This document shows, piece after piece, positions 36,141 through 47,061 of a DNA stretch of 64,000 nt. The stretch's first letter is position 1. The number at the start of each line of letters is the position of its first letter. Under the pieces are notes generated by a model, which saw nothing but the letters and a program-made list of their open reading frames with translations, did not search any database and was not told where the DNA came from. The stretch comes from Massilia forsythiae (GTDB taxonomy: Bacteria; Pseudomonadota; Gammaproteobacteria; Burkholderiales; Burkholderiaceae_D). The DNA lies in assembly GCF_012849555.1 (NCBI RefSeq), contig NZ_CP051685.1, positions 3,782,001-3,846,000 on the forward strand, read 5' to 3'. A program made the position numbers and the translations under genes.

Positions 36141-37034
36141 TTACTTGGCCAGCTGCTCGGCCGTGAGCAGGAACACCGCGTCGTCGCCGATGCTGGTGCT
36201 CAGCCAGGTCAGCCCCAGCTGGCCGAACGCCGCTTCCGCGAATTCGCGCTCGTTGCCGATCTCGACCACCAGGATGCCTTCCGGCGTCAGGCGCTCGGCG
36301 GCGCCGTCGACGATCTTGCGCACCAGGTCCATGCCGTCCTCGCCGCCGGCCAGGGCGATCTGCGGCTCGCGCAGGTATTCCGGCGGCAGCTTGCCCATCG
36401 AGTCGGCATTCACGTACGGCGGGTTGGTGACGATCAGGTCGTACTTCTTGAACGGCACGTTCTGGTACAGGTCGGACGCGATCGGATTCACGCGGCCTTC
36501 CAGCTTGTAGTCGCGGATGTTGCGCTCGGCCACCGCCAGCGCATCCTTCGAGATGTCGATCGCGTCCACGACGGCATTCGGGAAGGCGTCGGCCATCATG
36601 ATCGCCAGGCAGCCGGAGCCGGTGCACAGTTCGAGCACGTTTTCGACGCTGTCCGGATCGGCGATCCAGGGCGCGAAGGTGTTCGGGATCAGCTCGGCGA
36701 TGAAGGAGCGCGGCACCAGCACGCGCTCGTCGACATAGAAGTTGTAGCTGCCCAGCCAGGCCTCGTTGGTGATGTACGCTGCCGGCACGCGCTCGTTCAC
36801 GCGGCGCTCGATCACGGACAGCACCTGCAGCACTTCGTCCTGCAGCAACTGCGCGTCGAGGAACGGATCCAGCTTGTCGAGCGGGAGTTTCAGCGTGTGC
36901 AGGATCAGGTAGGCGGCTTCGTCGAAGGCCTCGGCGCTGCCGTGGCCGAAGAACAGCTTGGCCGCGTTGAAGCGGGTGACGGCGTAGCGCAGCAGGTCGC
37001 GCGGCGTGCGGAAAGTGGTCGTGGTCATGGCCAT
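36141..37034 (-). CDS. prmB: Ribosomal protein L3 N5-glutamine methyltransferase
   Basis: 297 aa, the normal length. SAM-binding motif VLELCTGSGCLAI (133-145) and the Gln-methylase motif NPPYVNAD (204-211), with the PrmB-type N-terminal helical domain and ITNEAWLGSYNFYVDERVLV. It methylates a glutamine of ribosomal protein L3. The start at 37034 is 10 bp after the dapE stop, so it is part of the yffB-dapE-prmB operon. Internal Met3 is an alternative start. Confidence 0.93.
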   Translation of the reverse strand: MAMTTTTFRTPRDLLRYAVTRFNAAKLFFGHGSAEAFDEAAYLILHTLKLPLDKLDPFLDAQLLQDEVLQVLSVIERRVNERVPAAYITNEAWLGSYNFYVDERVLVPRSFIAELIPNTFAPWIADPDSVENVLELCTGSGCLAIMMADAFPNAVVDAIDISKDALAVAERNIRDYKLEGRVNPIASDLYQNVPFKKYDLIVTNPPYVNADSMGKLPPEYLREPQIALAGGEDGMDLVRKIVDGAAERLTPEGILVVEIGNEREFAEAAFGQLGLTWLSTSIGDDAVFLLTAEQLAK

Positions 37035-37044
37035 GTCGTGATGA

Positions 37045-38565
<1,521 letters not shown>

Positions 38566-39048
38566 TCAGCTAGTTAGGAGATTCCGTCACCGAGTAATCG
38601 CGACGCATGTGGCCGCTATGTGGTACAAATTTGACGATGGAGTAAAGGCGAGAGGATACCATGTAGACTCGATACTTCCATTTGAGGCTGACCTAAACGC
38701 CGAATTGGCGGTCCGCCGTATAACTTGATGCGCACTCTCCGAACGTCAACATGAGCAGGCACAATAGAATCAAGGACTTAGCCTAGCCTTTATGGGGTGG
38801 ACTTTTTGCTTTCTGGCTTCGGGTAGCGGGTGGGGTAGCATTTTACTTGAGTGCGCGGAAGCTAGTTAGCTTATTGCAAGGGGCACAGGCAACGACAATT
38901 ACGTAACAGCAGAACAGTTAGTGGCGAATTTGGACGAACTAACGTATCCTTATCGCAATTGTGCTTACGTCAACACAAAGTTGTTCTTATAGACGATGGT
39001 TCACGTTACGCTACTCTAAAACACTTACTGAACGAGACGAAAACCTCC

Positions 39049-39747
39049 ATGGCTACTGTCGCTAGTTACCCTAAGATCAGCCGAAACATGTGGACAAAGC
39101 TACGTGCTAGGTTCACAAAATCGATTCCGGTTGCCGTAAGCCCAGCCTTCGTAAGTTCAGTAGTCACGATGGCCGATGCGTCAGCAGTATCAAATGTCAT
39201 AAAACCACTCCAGGTTCTTGGACTGATCGATGACCAGCGTAAGCCCACTCCGCTGGCTAATCAATGGCGTCATGACGATGAGTATCCTGCTGTCTGTAAA
39301 GCGATTCGCGAACGTATCTATCCTGACGATTTGAGAGATGCCTACCCAAGTGGAGCTGCTGAGGAGAGGCCGGGGATTATCAAGTGGTTTATGAAGTCGG
39401 CACACGTGGGCGACGCCGCTGCTCGAATGTTTGCTGACATGTATTGCATACTTGCACAGGCCGATGCTTCCCTACTCGACGAGCAGGTACCAGGCACGCC
39501 CCCAGAAAATAAGCGCGCAACTCGCAAGCCCGCACCTAAAGCAGAAGCGTCGCGCCCAATTGAACTAGGTAACTCGCACGTAGACAGCGCCCCGGTACCG
39601 CATGCACATGCACCGCACCGCCCGTTAGGAAAGTTCCCAGCAGTTCATATCGATGTGCAGGTACACATATCCCCTGACACATCGCCAGAGCAGATTGATA
39701 GAATTTTCGAAAGTATGGCCAAGCATCTCGGTAACTTCACTGGTTGA
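39049..39747 (+). CDS. DUF5343-family protein (island cargo)
   Basis: 232 aa from the ATG at 39049. The N-terminal half is DUF5343-like: YPKISRNMWTKLRARFTKSI, then SAVSNVIKPLQVLGLIDDQR and TPLANQWRHDDEYPAVCKAI, a winged-helix-looking layout. The C-terminal part is a Pro/Ala-rich linker followed by VHIDVQVHISPDTSPEQIDRI, a small domain commonly found at the end of these proteins. No enzyme motif is visible. The family has no established function; it occurs on mobile elements. It ends 22 bp before IS element A. A TTG 90 bp upstream could extend it but lacks an RBS. Confidence 0.7.
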   Translation: MATVASYPKISRNMWTKLRARFTKSIPVAVSPAFVSSVVTMADASAVSNVIKPLQVLGLIDDQRKPTPLANQWRHDDEYPAVCKAIRERIYPDDLRDAYPSGAAEERPGIIKWFMKSAHVGDAAARMFADMYCILAQADASLLDEQVPGTPPENKRATRKPAPKAEASRPIELGNSHVDSAPVPHAHAPHRPLGKFPAVHIDVQVHISPDTSPEQIDRIFESMAKHLGNFTG

Positions 39748-39819
39748 CATGAAGCCGAGCGATGCAATTTGAATCGCCCCGGATTTTGAGGAGGCTCCAT
39801 TGTTTGAGAGAATGGAGCT

Positions 39820-40143
39820 ATGAAGAAGCAACCGAAGTATTCACCTGAAGTTATCGAGCGCGCTGTGCGCATGGTCAGCGAAGCTGGCAGCGAGTATCCG
39901 TCGCAGTGGGCAGCGATCACATCCATCGCAGCCAAGATCGGCTGTACGCCTGAAACGCTGCGTCGTTGGATACGCCAGCAAGAAACCGATACCGGCCAGC
40001 GTCCTGGTGTCACTACCGCCGAGCAGGAGCGTATGAAGGCATTGGAGCGGGAGAATCGGGAGCTGCGCAAGGCGAACGAGATCCTACGCCTGGCGAGCGC
40101 TTTTTTCGCCCAGGCGGAGCTCGACCGCCGCTTCAAATCGTAA
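39820..40143 (+). CDS. IS3-family OrfA (element A)
   Basis: 107 aa. Helix-turn-helix transposase N-domain: [40 protein letters not shown], then a leucine-zipper-like helix [20 protein letters not shown]. It ends 36 codons beyond a T-TTT-TTC slippery site at 40101-40107. A -1 shift there joins it to OrfB. Confidence 0.9.
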   Translation: MKKQPKYSPEVIERAVRMVSEAGSEYPSQWAAITSIAAKIGCTPETLRRWIRQQETDTGQRPGVTTAEQERMKALERENRELRKANEILRLASAFFAQAELDRRFKS

Positions 40144-41045
40144 GAGCGTTCATCGACAAGCACCGCCATGCCTACGGCGTCGAGCCGATTTGCAGTGTCA
40201 TGCAGGTCGCGCCGTCGGGCTACTGGCGTTACGCAGCGAGACGGCGTAACCCGGCATTGCAGTGTCCACGGGCGCAGCGTGATGAAGTCCTGAGCGCCGA
40301 GATCGAGCGTGTCTGGCAGGCGAACTTGCAAGTCTATGGGGTCGACAAGGTTTGGCGCCAGCTGAAACGTGAAGGTACTGACGTAGCCCGCTGTACCGTG
40401 GAGCGCCTGATGCGTCGCGCCGGCCTGCGTGGCGTTATACGTGGCAAGGTGGTACGCACCACCGTCCCCGATGCGAAAGCGCCGTGCCCACTCGACCGGG
40501 TCAACCGTCAATTCAAGGCACAGCGACCGAATCAGTTGTGGGTCAGCGATTTCACGTACGTGTCGACGTGGCAGGGTTTCGTCTACGTAGCCTTCGTTAT
40601 TGATGTCTTTGCGCGCCGTATCGTAGGCTGGCGCGTCAGCAGTTCGATGCGAACCGACTTCGTGCTCGAAGCCCTGGAGCAGGCGTTGTACGACCGCCAG
40701 CCAGAACGCAGCGATGCCTTGGTCCACCATAGCGACAGGGGCTCGCAATACGTCAGCATTCGGTACAGCGAGCGCCTTGCAGAGGCTGGTGTAGAACCTT
40801 CCGTGGGCAGCAAGGGCGACAGCTATGACAACGCCCTGGCCGAAACCATCAACGGTTTGTACAAGGCTGAGCTGATCCATCGCCGCGCTCCCTGGAAGAC
40901 GCGCGAGGCCGTCGAGCTGGCAACCCTGGAATGGGTTGCCTGGTTCAACCATCACCGTCTGCTGGAACCACTCGGCTATATACCGCCGGCGGAAGCTGAG
41001 GCAAACTATTACGAGCAGTTGAGCAGTCAAGCCATTCCGGCCTGA
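40107..41045 (+). CDS. IS3-family OrfB / transposase catalytic part (element A)
   Basis: About 312 aa, expressed as an OrfAB fusion by -1 frameshifting at 40101-40107. Integrase-core DDE residues lie in [20 protein letters not shown] (first Asp), [20 protein letters not shown] (second Asp) and [20 protein letters not shown] (Glu). The N-terminal region has [15 protein letters not shown] typical of IS3 OrfB (HTH_21). The reading frame appears intact, so the element may still be active. Confidence 0.92.
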   Translation, partial: RPGGARPPLQIVRAFIDKHRHAYGVEPICSVMQVAPSGYWRYAARRRNPALQCPRAQRDEVLSAEIERVWQANLQVYGVDKVWRQLKREGTDVARCTVERLMRRAGLRGVIRGKVVRTTVPDAKAPCPLDRVNRQFKAQRPNQLWVSDFTYVSTWQGFVYVAFVIDVFARRIVGWRVSSSMRTDFVLEALEQALYDRQPERSDALVHHSDRGSQYVSIRYSERLAEAGVEPSVGSKGDSYDNALAETINGLYKAELIHRRAPWKTREAVELATLEWVAWFNHHRLLEPLGYIPPAEAEANYYEQLSSQAIPA

Positions 41046-41203
41046 CTCACATAAACCGGCCTCTACGAAAGCCGGGGCGATTCAGTCATAAGATAGTAGG
41101 TTAATTATGGTCTGGCTTATAAGTTGAGTCAACTATCTTTTGATCCACTGTGGGACACAATAGCAGGGGTGGCTCATAACTTAGAACTTCTGATCTGTTA
41201 TGT

Positions 41204-41539
41204 TCACTTACGCTGGGTTGAGTTGTCGTACTGTTCGGCGATTTCTGCTAGTTCATCAACTCGGTTTGAGAGAACCAGCATGCCGCCCTTCGCGGCGCGC
41301 ATAATCCGTGAACGTAAGATGAACCCAAGCAGCCATGCCCCGGCAAGTGAGCAGGCAATAGGTAGGGTTAGGACTGGCCAGACGTTCTCGGGGTGAAGTG
41401 GCTCCAGTTGTAGACAATGCCTAGCGAAGACTACCCAAATGATTGCGAACGTCGAGACGCGCCAGATGCTGTGTCTTAGCCAACGAAACAGCGCATCGCC
41501 GATGAAGGTAACTGTAGTTCCTATCAATATTTCTTCCAT
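41204..41539 (-). CDS. Small membrane protein, island cargo
   Basis: 111 aa, not recognised. Two probable helices, WRVSTFAIIWVVFARHCL and WPVLTLPIACSLAGAWLLGF, followed by a cytoplasmic basic stretch (RSRIMRAAKGG) and an acidic C-terminus (DELAEIAEQYDNS). ATG at 41539 with GGAGAG 3-4 nt upstream. It is divergent from the XRE regulator, 108 bp away, so the regulator may control both. No homology assigned. Confidence 0.55.
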   Translation of the reverse strand: MEEILIGTTVTFIGDALFRWLRHSIWRVSTFAIIWVVFARHCLQLEPLHPENVWPVLTLPIACSLAGAWLLGFILRSRIMRAAKGGMLVLSNRVDELAEIAEQYDNSTQRK

Positions 41540-41647
41540 AGCTCTCCGTTTATTAATCAGTGCTGAGTGCAGGCAACACGGCTGCCCGCCGTTAATGGGT
41601 CGTAAATGCCGTGGTCATAAGTCCATCATAACGCGACCATTGGCGCT

Positions 41648-41893
41648 ATGCCAAGGGTATCGGGAAAGACGGACAAGGATCAGCTGCTAGCTCTGCTAGG
41701 CGCTGCTATACGCGCACGTCGAAAGGTTATGGACCTCTCTCAGGAGGCCTTGGCTGACCAAGCAGGAATCGACCGCTCGCACATGGGTAAGATCGAGCGC
41801 GGAGAGCGCAACGTTACGTTACTCAACGTCGCTAAACTTGCACATGCCCTGTCTTGTAAGCCGTCAGACTTATTGGTTGACGCGGGCTTTTGA
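41648..41893 (+). CDS. XRE-family helix-turn-helix regulator (island)
   Basis: 81 aa. HTH_3 domain: LGAAIRARRKVMDLSQEALA, DQAGIDRSHMGKIERGERNV, LLNVAKLAHALSCKPSDLLV. It is short, essentially only the DNA-binding domain, as in restriction-modification C-proteins and mobile-element repressors. Two TCATAA repeats 11 bp apart (41615-41620 and 41626-41631) in the divergent promoter region could be its operator. It is followed by the convergent integrase. Confidence 0.85.
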   Translation: MPRVSGKTDKDQLLALLGAAIRARRKVMDLSQEALADQAGIDRSHMGKIERGERNVTLLNVAKLAHALSCKPSDLLVDAGF

Positions 41894-42570
41894 TGGCGCA
41901 ACGTGGTACCTACGGGGGCACTACCAGACGTTATCGGTAAGAGAGGGCTTCGCGTGAGCTAATCAAATTTTAGGTTCATCCGTCTGTGCTAGTAGTCTGG
42001 CAGGCAGGAAGGGCGAGAACCCGGCAGGAAACAGTTTTGTTGCACTGAGTCGAAGATACTGCGCTCGTTGTCCAGTGATCCCGCACCACCGTACACCGCA
42101 GTGATTCCAGACATTGATTTGTGCCCCATGAGCGGCCCAAAGTCAGAGTCTGAGTATCCACATGCGCGTGCTATGTCGGCGAATAGATGCCGCACGCTGT
42201 ACAGCGTGTGCTTTGTCTCCGTTGAGCCTTGTGCTGCGCTTACGAATCTATTCAGCCGTTCAACCCGAGTGCGGGCAGTCTCCGAATTACACGAGCCTCG
42301 ACTTACGGCTAGGTCGAAGAGCGGCTTCAATTCAGCAGGAACAGGTAAGTCACGTTCGCTCGATGCATTCTTCGCGCCGTTGAGCCCAACGCGGAATACA
42401 AGCTGTTCATTTCCGAATACGTCGGTTTGCGACTGCAAGGACTCGGGCCCAGCCTGGAGAATTTCTCTCGGGCGTAAGCCGTACAGTGCACAAAGCAGGA
42501 ATGCAGCATGCCAATACCCGCCGTCTCGCGGGGTAATCCCCCCATTTTTAGAGCACGCTAAAAGTAGAGG

Positions 42571-43398
42571 TTAAGCGGCAAGGGCAAGTTTCTGTTTTGG
42601 CGTAATACCGCCGAGCGCCATGTTGGGCCGGTCGTGATTGTAGGTCCACAGCCAGTTGGTGGCAAACTCCTGGATTTCGTCGAGCGTTTCGAACAGGTGG
42701 TGGGCAAGCCAGTCATAGCGAACCGTCCTGTTGTAGCGCTCGACGTAGGCGTTCTGTTGCGGTTGGCCAGGTTGAATGAAATCGATACGGATGCCGCGCT
42801 TTGCGGCCCATGCCAAGGTCACGGCGCTGATGTATTCAGGGCCATTGTCGCATCGGATTGCCTCCGGCCTGCCGCGCCATTCGATGATCCGGTCTAGTGA
42901 ACGTATCACGCGTTCAGACGGCAGCGAGAAGTCGACCTCGATTCCTAGGCCTTCGCGGTTGAAGTCGTCGATCACATTGAACAGACGGATGCTGCGCCCA
43001 TCGGCGAGCTGGTCGTGCATGAAGTCCATCGACCAGCTTTGGTTGATCGCGCTCGGCACTGCCAGCGGCAGCGGCTTCTCGCGCACCAGGCGATGGCGCG
43101 GCTTGATCCGCAGGTTCAATTCAAGTTCACGGTAAATCCTGTAGACGCGCTTGTGGTTCCATTTGAAGCCTTTCACGTTGCGCAGGTACAGGAAGCACAA
43201 CCCGAAGCCCCAGTTACGCTGGTTGTTGGTCAGCCGCACCAGCCAGTCGGCAATGAGGCCATTTTCTGCATCCAGCTTGGCTTTGTACCGGTAGCAGGTC
43301 TGGCTGATGCCAAACGCCTGGCACGCCAGTTTGACCGTGGCTGACCGTTCTGTTACGGCCCATTGCGCCATCTCTCGCCGCTGAGATGGCGCTACCAT
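42571..43398 (-). CDS. IS3-family OrfB transposase (element B)
   Basis: 275 aa from its own ATG ([20 protein letters not shown]), or expressed as an OrfAB fusion through the A-AAA-AAA heptamer at 43398-43404. DDE residues: [40 protein letters not shown] and [20 protein letters not shown]. It ends [13 protein letters not shown], typical of this group. Intact. Confidence 0.93.
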   Translation of the reverse strand: MVAPSQRREMAQWAVTERSATVKLACQAFGISQTCYRYKAKLDAENGLIADWLVRLTNNQRNWGFGLCFLYLRNVKGFKWNHKRVYRIYRELELNLRIKPRHRLVREKPLPLAVPSAINQSWSMDFMHDQLADGRSIRLFNVIDDFNREGLGIEVDFSLPSERVIRSLDRIIEWRGRPEAIRCDNGPEYISAVTLAWAAKRGIRIDFIQPGQPQQNAYVERYNRTVRYDWLAHHLFETLDEIQEFATNWLWTYNHDRPNMALGGITPKQKLALAA

Positions 43399-43658
43399 TT
43401 TTTTGTGAGCGCCTCCGCGACGATCTCGGCCTTGAGACGCTCCTCGACATACATCTTCTTGAGCCGCCGGTTTTCCTCCTCCAGCTCCTTCATCCGCGCC
43501 ATCAACGAGGCGTCCATGCCGCCGAACTTGGAGCGCCACTTGTAGAACGTGGCGTTGCTGATGCCGTGCTCGCGGCACAGCTCCGGTACAGGACTGCCGG
43601 CTTCGGCTTGCTTGAGGATGGCGATAATCTGGCTGTCGGTAAAGCGGGACGTCTTCAT
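43392..43658 (-). CDS. IS3-family OrfA (element B)
   Basis: 88 aa. [40 protein letters not shown], then the zipper helix [20 protein letters not shown]. Classic IS407/IS51-type OrfA with HTH_Tnp_1. It terminates just after the slippery heptamer. Confidence 0.93.
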   Translation of the reverse strand: MKTSRFTDSQIIAILKQAEAGSPVPELCREHGISNATFYKWRSKFGGMDASLMARMKELEEENRRLKKMYVEERLKAEIVAEALTKKW

Positions 43659-44793
43659 GTAGAGCTTTCTGTGTCTTAAGTAGAAAATTCTACTTCTGAT
43701 CGCGCTCTTTTTGTGGGGGGATTACCGCGGCAGGTACGCCGGCAGACCATGTAAGACCTTGTGAAGAACGGACACCGGCATAGGAGCCTTCGCGTCTCTG
43801 CGGGCTTTGCCTGCGCCCTTGAGTTGCTTCAGCTCGCCAACCTTTGGAACGCTGAATTCATGCCAGCCGGGCACGCACTTAAGTAGAGCGATAACCGAAG
43901 ATGCTTCGGTCCAAACAGAACTTGGCCGCTTGCCGCTTTCCAGCTCCCGCTTACACCAGTCGCTTATCGCCGCAACGGCGCTACTTTGCTTGCAAGGTAA
44001 TGACAGCGCACGTAGGGCTATTCGGCGGGCCAGTTCTTTACGGCGATGTGATTTGTCAGCGGCGTACTCTGCCAGCGCTGCGTCCAGTTTCTTTTGGTCG
44101 AGCGTATCCGAGGTGCCATTATTTCGTTGGGAGGACGTATCTCGGCTCTCTTCCGTTGGTCGAGGCTCGTCCGTTGCTGCAAAATTGAGCGGTTCACCTC
44201 GTACCGCAGCCTCCATCGCTTTAAGCGCCACACGTGCCTCAAGTGGGTGCATGTTGATTTCCGTAGGCATACGTCCCGCAATGTGCTCTTTTAATGCTCG
44301 ACGCCGCCAGTCGATCTGATCCATCCAGCCAGCCTTGTTTCGTGCTTGCTCTGCAATGACCAATTCTGTCATCTGGCGAATGATGCCCGGCAAACGGCCC
44401 AAAACGTCCTTGGCGACCTCTGCATCTGATGGGCGGGTATTGGCAGCAGAATCGACCTCGGAAGCCGTGGCGGGCGTCTCCATGAGTTCGCGGAGAGCCT
44501 TCTCGCACTCGTTGTCAAATTGAACACTTACCGCTCGCGCCAGCCTTGCCGCTTCCTTCGGGTCTGCGGTTCCAAGTGCTTTGACGAATTCCGCTCGCTT
44601 GAGTACTGCTGCCACTTCGTTAGGATACCGGCGGCGGTAGCTGTACCGTCCGTTGCGTCTGATGAGATAGTCGGCCATTGAATGCGTCACGTGTGGCAAT
44701 CACATGGCAGTAACACGCTTGAGCTGAAAGCACGTACATGCGCCGGATTGTGGTGCGCGGGAGTAGTGAAAACCCAATAATTATCAATGGCTT

Positions 44794-44816
44794 ACAAGCA
44801 ACTCGTCAATGCTTGT
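44794..44816. promoter_or_regulatory. Inverted repeat near the right island end
   Basis: ACAAGCA (44794-44800) and TGCTTGT (44810-44816), spaced 9 bp, lie 14 bp from the right attachment core and upstream of the integrase. It could be an integrase arm site or an operator; function is a guess. Confidence 0.35.
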
Positions 44817-44819
44817 GGA

Positions 44820-44861
44820 CTACGCCCTACAGTTGGGAATACCGTAGAGGGTCGTTTTCAT
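44820..44861 (-). pseudogene. Displaced original 5' end of yffB
   Basis: A 14-codon remnant starting at ATG 44861 reads [11 protein letters not shown] and then RA-stop; after the 17-bp core it runs into island DNA. It shows how the native gene began before insertion. The native yffB promoter should lie to its right (44862-45106), a stretch with no other gene. Confidence 0.85.
44830..44846. repeat. Island attachment site, right core (att)
   Basis: CAGTTGGGAATACCGTA, identical to 38527-38543, inside the displaced yffB start. Confidence 0.85.
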
Positions 44862-45106
44862 GGACAGGATCGCTGTGCCGGCCGGCGCCGGCGGAATTGC
44901 GGTGCAAACGGCATCCCGCTCGCCGCCGGCGGCGGATGTTCGGGATGCCCGGAAGGCGCGAAGGATAGCACAGGCCGGCTTCGGCGGCGGCATCGGCGCC
45001 CGGCGGGCCGGCGGTCGGGGAGACGACGGCGCCGTACGCATCGGCCTGCGAACCAAGCGGGCGCCATCGGGTCTGACGCAGTGAAAACCGGCATCCTGGA
45101 GGCACC

Positions 45107-45577
45107 ATGCGACATCTCACTCATGCGCAGGCTTGCGCACATCCCCGTACCTGCCGCGCCGCTGCGGCGCTTGCCGTCGCCGTCCTGGCTTGCGCGCCGC
45201 CGCTGGCGCGGACGCAGGCGGCCGGCGCGGAAGCAAGAATGGACGCCGGCGCGCGTGCCACCACCATCGTGCCGGTGACGCCGGCGCCGGTGTGCGAGCG
45301 CCGCCGCTATATTGCGCCCGAGGATACGCGCCCCATCCTGGGCGCGTATGCGCTGTCCAACGGCGACCAGCTGCGCGTCAGCCGGCAGGCGAGCCGCTAT
45401 TTCGCCGAGATGGGCAGGACCGGGCGCGTCGAACTCATCCCGCTGGGCGAAAACGATTTCGTGGAAAAGGGCGGACGCATGCACCTGGTGTTCGAGCGCG
45501 AGTGGCCGGATGCCGACGTCGCCATCAGCGGCATCGATGCGCCGCGGCCCGCCGGCAACGCCTGCCGCCGCGGCTGA
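45107..45577 (+). CDS. Hypothetical secreted protein
   Basis: 156 aa, not recognised. Probable signal peptide (RAAAALAVAVLACAPPLART), then a compact domain with RYIAPEDTRPILGAYALSNG, ASRYFAEMGRTGRVELIPLG and MHLVFEREWPDADVAISGID. No catalytic motif seen. ATG at 45107 with TGGAGG 4-5 nt upstream. It is convergent with pilU. It lies on the chromosomal side of the island, so it was originally divergent from yffB. Confidence 0.7.
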   Translation: MRHLTHAQACAHPRTCRAAAALAVAVLACAPPLARTQAAGAEARMDAGARATTIVPVTPAPVCERRRYIAPEDTRPILGAYALSNGDQLRVSRQASRYFAEMGRTGRVELIPLGENDFVEKGGRMHLVFEREWPDADVAISGIDAPRPAGNACRRG

Positions 45578-45625
45578 TGGCGGCCGGGCCGGCGCCGGCG
45601 CTGGCGCTCGGTGGTCGAACGTGGT

Positions 45626-46774
45626 TCAGCCGTCGAGCGTGAACTCGGTGAACGACGGCCCGGCCGGCGCCTCTGCCGGCTTGGGGGCTTCCTCGGCCTT
45701 GGCCAGCTCGCTGTCCGGCCCGTTATTGATCAGCCACAGCAGGTTGGTGGCCGAGTCGGCGTTGGCCAGCGCCTCGTCGCGCGTGATCAGGTCGGCGTTC
45801 ACCAGTTCCAGCAGCGCCTTCTCGAACGACTGCGAGCCGGGCGACAGGCTCTTGTCCATCGCTTCCCTGATCTGGCCGATTTCTCCCTTTTCGATCAGGT
45901 CGGCGACGTAGCGCGTATTGACCATCACCTCGGCGGCGGCGTGGCGGCGGCCGCCGGCCTTGGCCCGCACCAGGCGCTGCGAGACGATCGCCTTGACGCT
46001 GGATGCCAGGTCCTGCAGCAGGGCCGGGCGGTTCTCGAGCGGGTAGAAGCTGATGATGCGGTTCAGCGCGTTGTAGCTGTTGTTGGCGTGCAGTGTGGCC
46101 AGCACCAGGTGGCCGGACTGGGCGTAGGCGAGGGCGGCGGCCATGGTGTCCTTGTCGCGGATCTCGCCGATCAGGATGCAGTCGGGCGCCTGGCGCAGCG
46201 AATTGCGCAGCGCGATCTCGAAGCTGGCGGCGTCGCTGCCGATCTCGCGCTGGTTGACGATCGACTTCCTGTTCTTGAACAGGTACTCGATCGGGTCTTC
46301 CAGCGTCAGGATGTGGCCGGACCGGCGCTCGTTGCGGTGGTCCAGCATCGACGCGATGGTGGTCGACTTGCCGGACCCGGTGGCGCCCACCACCAGCAGC
46401 AGGCCGCGCTTTTCCATGATGAGTTCGGACAGCACCGCCGGCAGGCCCAGCTCGCCCAGCGGCGGAATGCTGGCCGGCACGAAGCGGAACACGGCCGAGA
46501 TGGTGCCGCGCTGGCGGAACGCCGACAGGCGGAAGCGGCCGAGATTCGGCACCGAGATGCCCATGTTCAGCTCGTTCTCGCGCGCCAGCGCGGCCATCTG
46601 CTCGGGTGAGGCGACTTGCGACAGCAGGGACTCGATGTTTTCGGGTTCCAGCTTGTTCTGGTTGATCGGGATCAGGTTGCCATTGATCTTGATGTGAACC
46701 GGGGAGTTGACCGCGAAGAACATGTCGGACGCGTTCTTTTCCTTCATCAGTTGGAACAGGCGTTCCATGGCCAT
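45626..46774 (-). CDS. pilU: Type IV pilus retraction ATPase PilU
   Basis: 382 aa. Walker A GATGSGKST (130-138), Asp/His boxes ILTLEDPIEYLF and LVLATLHANNSYNALNRIIS, and Walker B CILIGEIRDKDTM. The C-terminal extension (SLSPGSQSFEKALLELVNAD plus an acidic tail) and length distinguish PilU from PilT. It is an accessory motor for twitching motility and pilus retraction. pilT is not in the window. The start at 46774 is followed by a second Met at position 3. Confidence 0.9.
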   Translation of the reverse strand: MAMERLFQLMKEKNASDMFFAVNSPVHIKINGNLIPINQNKLEPENIESLLSQVASPEQMAALARENELNMGISVPNLGRFRLSAFRQRGTISAVFRFVPASIPPLGELGLPAVLSELIMEKRGLLLVVGATGSGKSTTIASMLDHRNERRSGHILTLEDPIEYLFKNRKSIVNQREIGSDAASFEIALRNSLRQAPDCILIGEIRDKDTMAAALAYAQSGHLVLATLHANNSYNALNRIISFYPLENRPALLQDLASSVKAIVSQRLVRAKAGGRRHAAAEVMVNTRYVADLIEKGEIGQIREAMDKSLSPGSQSFEKALLELVNADLITRDEALANADSATNLLWLINNGPDSELAKAEEAPKPAEAPAGPSFTEFTLDG

Positions 46775-46908
46775 GGCGGTTCTCCCTTGCTGTGCAGTAA
46801 TATTTCTGTGATGGGATTCTAACGTGCTGGAGAGGATTGCGGCGGTCCAGAATAGGCGCTGATGTAGAGAAATACCCTAAAAGTTCATTAAAACCAACAG
46901 CCCCAAAA

Positions 46909-47007
46909 CGTCGTCCCCGCGCAGGTGGGGACCCAAGCTGAAGTGGTTTATCCGCGCCATCGACTTGCGGATGCTCAGTATGGGTCCCCGCCTGCGCGGG
47001 GACGACG
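46909..47007. repeat. REP-A doublet, copy 4 (canonical, short spacer)
   Basis: CGTCGTCCCCGCGCAGGTGG from 46909 (running into GGACCCA) and inverse TATGGGTCCCCGCCTGCGCG ending with GGGACGACG at 47007. The spacer is about 43 bp. It lies between pilU and dapD. Confidence 0.9.
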
Positions 47008-47061
47008 GTTTTATGGCCGCGGGTTGAAATACCGCTGGCCGGAAATTACTGGATTACGAAA

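Larger units (their letters stand above)
39770..41084 (+). mobile_element. IS3-family insertion sequence A
   Basis: 1315 bp. Terminal inverted repeats TGAATCGCCCCGG at 39770 and, inverted, CCGGGGCGATTCA ending at 41084; they continue imperfectly for about 25 bp. The TG...CA ends are typical of IS3. orfA and orfB overlap with a -1 slippery heptamer. The flanks ATT (left) and GTC (right) show no target duplication, so it may have been involved in a deletion or moved with the island. Confidence 0.9.
42532..43726 (-). mobile_element. IS3-family insertion sequence B (IS407-like)
   Basis: 1195 bp. Terminal inverted repeats GGTAATCCCCCCA at both ends, with further imperfect matches (AGAGC.CG....AAGTAGA) to about 37 bp. 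Two overlapping frames with an A-AAA-AAA slippery site. The 4-bp duplication and orfA type fit the IS407 group. Inserted in the integrase gene in the same orientation. Confidence 0.92.
42528..43730. repeat. 4-bp target duplication GCGG flanking IS element B
   Basis: GCGG at 42528-42531 and 43727-43730. Joining the flanks with one copy restores the integrase frame exactly, which supports this assignment over a 3-bp duplication. Confidence 0.8.
41989..44678 (-). pseudogene. Tyrosine recombinase/integrase, interrupted by IS element B
   Basis: The N-terminal part is 44678 to 43727 and the C-terminal part is 42531 to 41989. Removing the 1195-bp IS and one copy of the 4-bp duplication restores a single frame of 497 codons (496 aa). 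The N-terminus MADYLIRRNGRYSYRRRYP is DUF6538-like, as in integrases of this type. The rejoined segment reads PRDGGYWHAAFLLCALYGLR with Arg-I in YGLRPREIL. The C-terminal box has LYSVRHLFADIARACG, the HK pair in MGHKS and the Tyr nucleophile in ITAVYGG. Presumed to have inserted the island into yffB; now almost certainly inactive. A TTG at 44699 would add 7 residues. Confidence 0.88.

Noticed and set aside
38618..38728. 36-codon frame starting MWYKFDDGVKARGYH in the island
   Set aside because: No RBS, too short and unrecognised; treated as a possible gene remnant only.
44862..45106. Short frames on both strands right of the island
   Set aside because: High-GC shadows with no domain; the region is better explained as the original yffB promoter.
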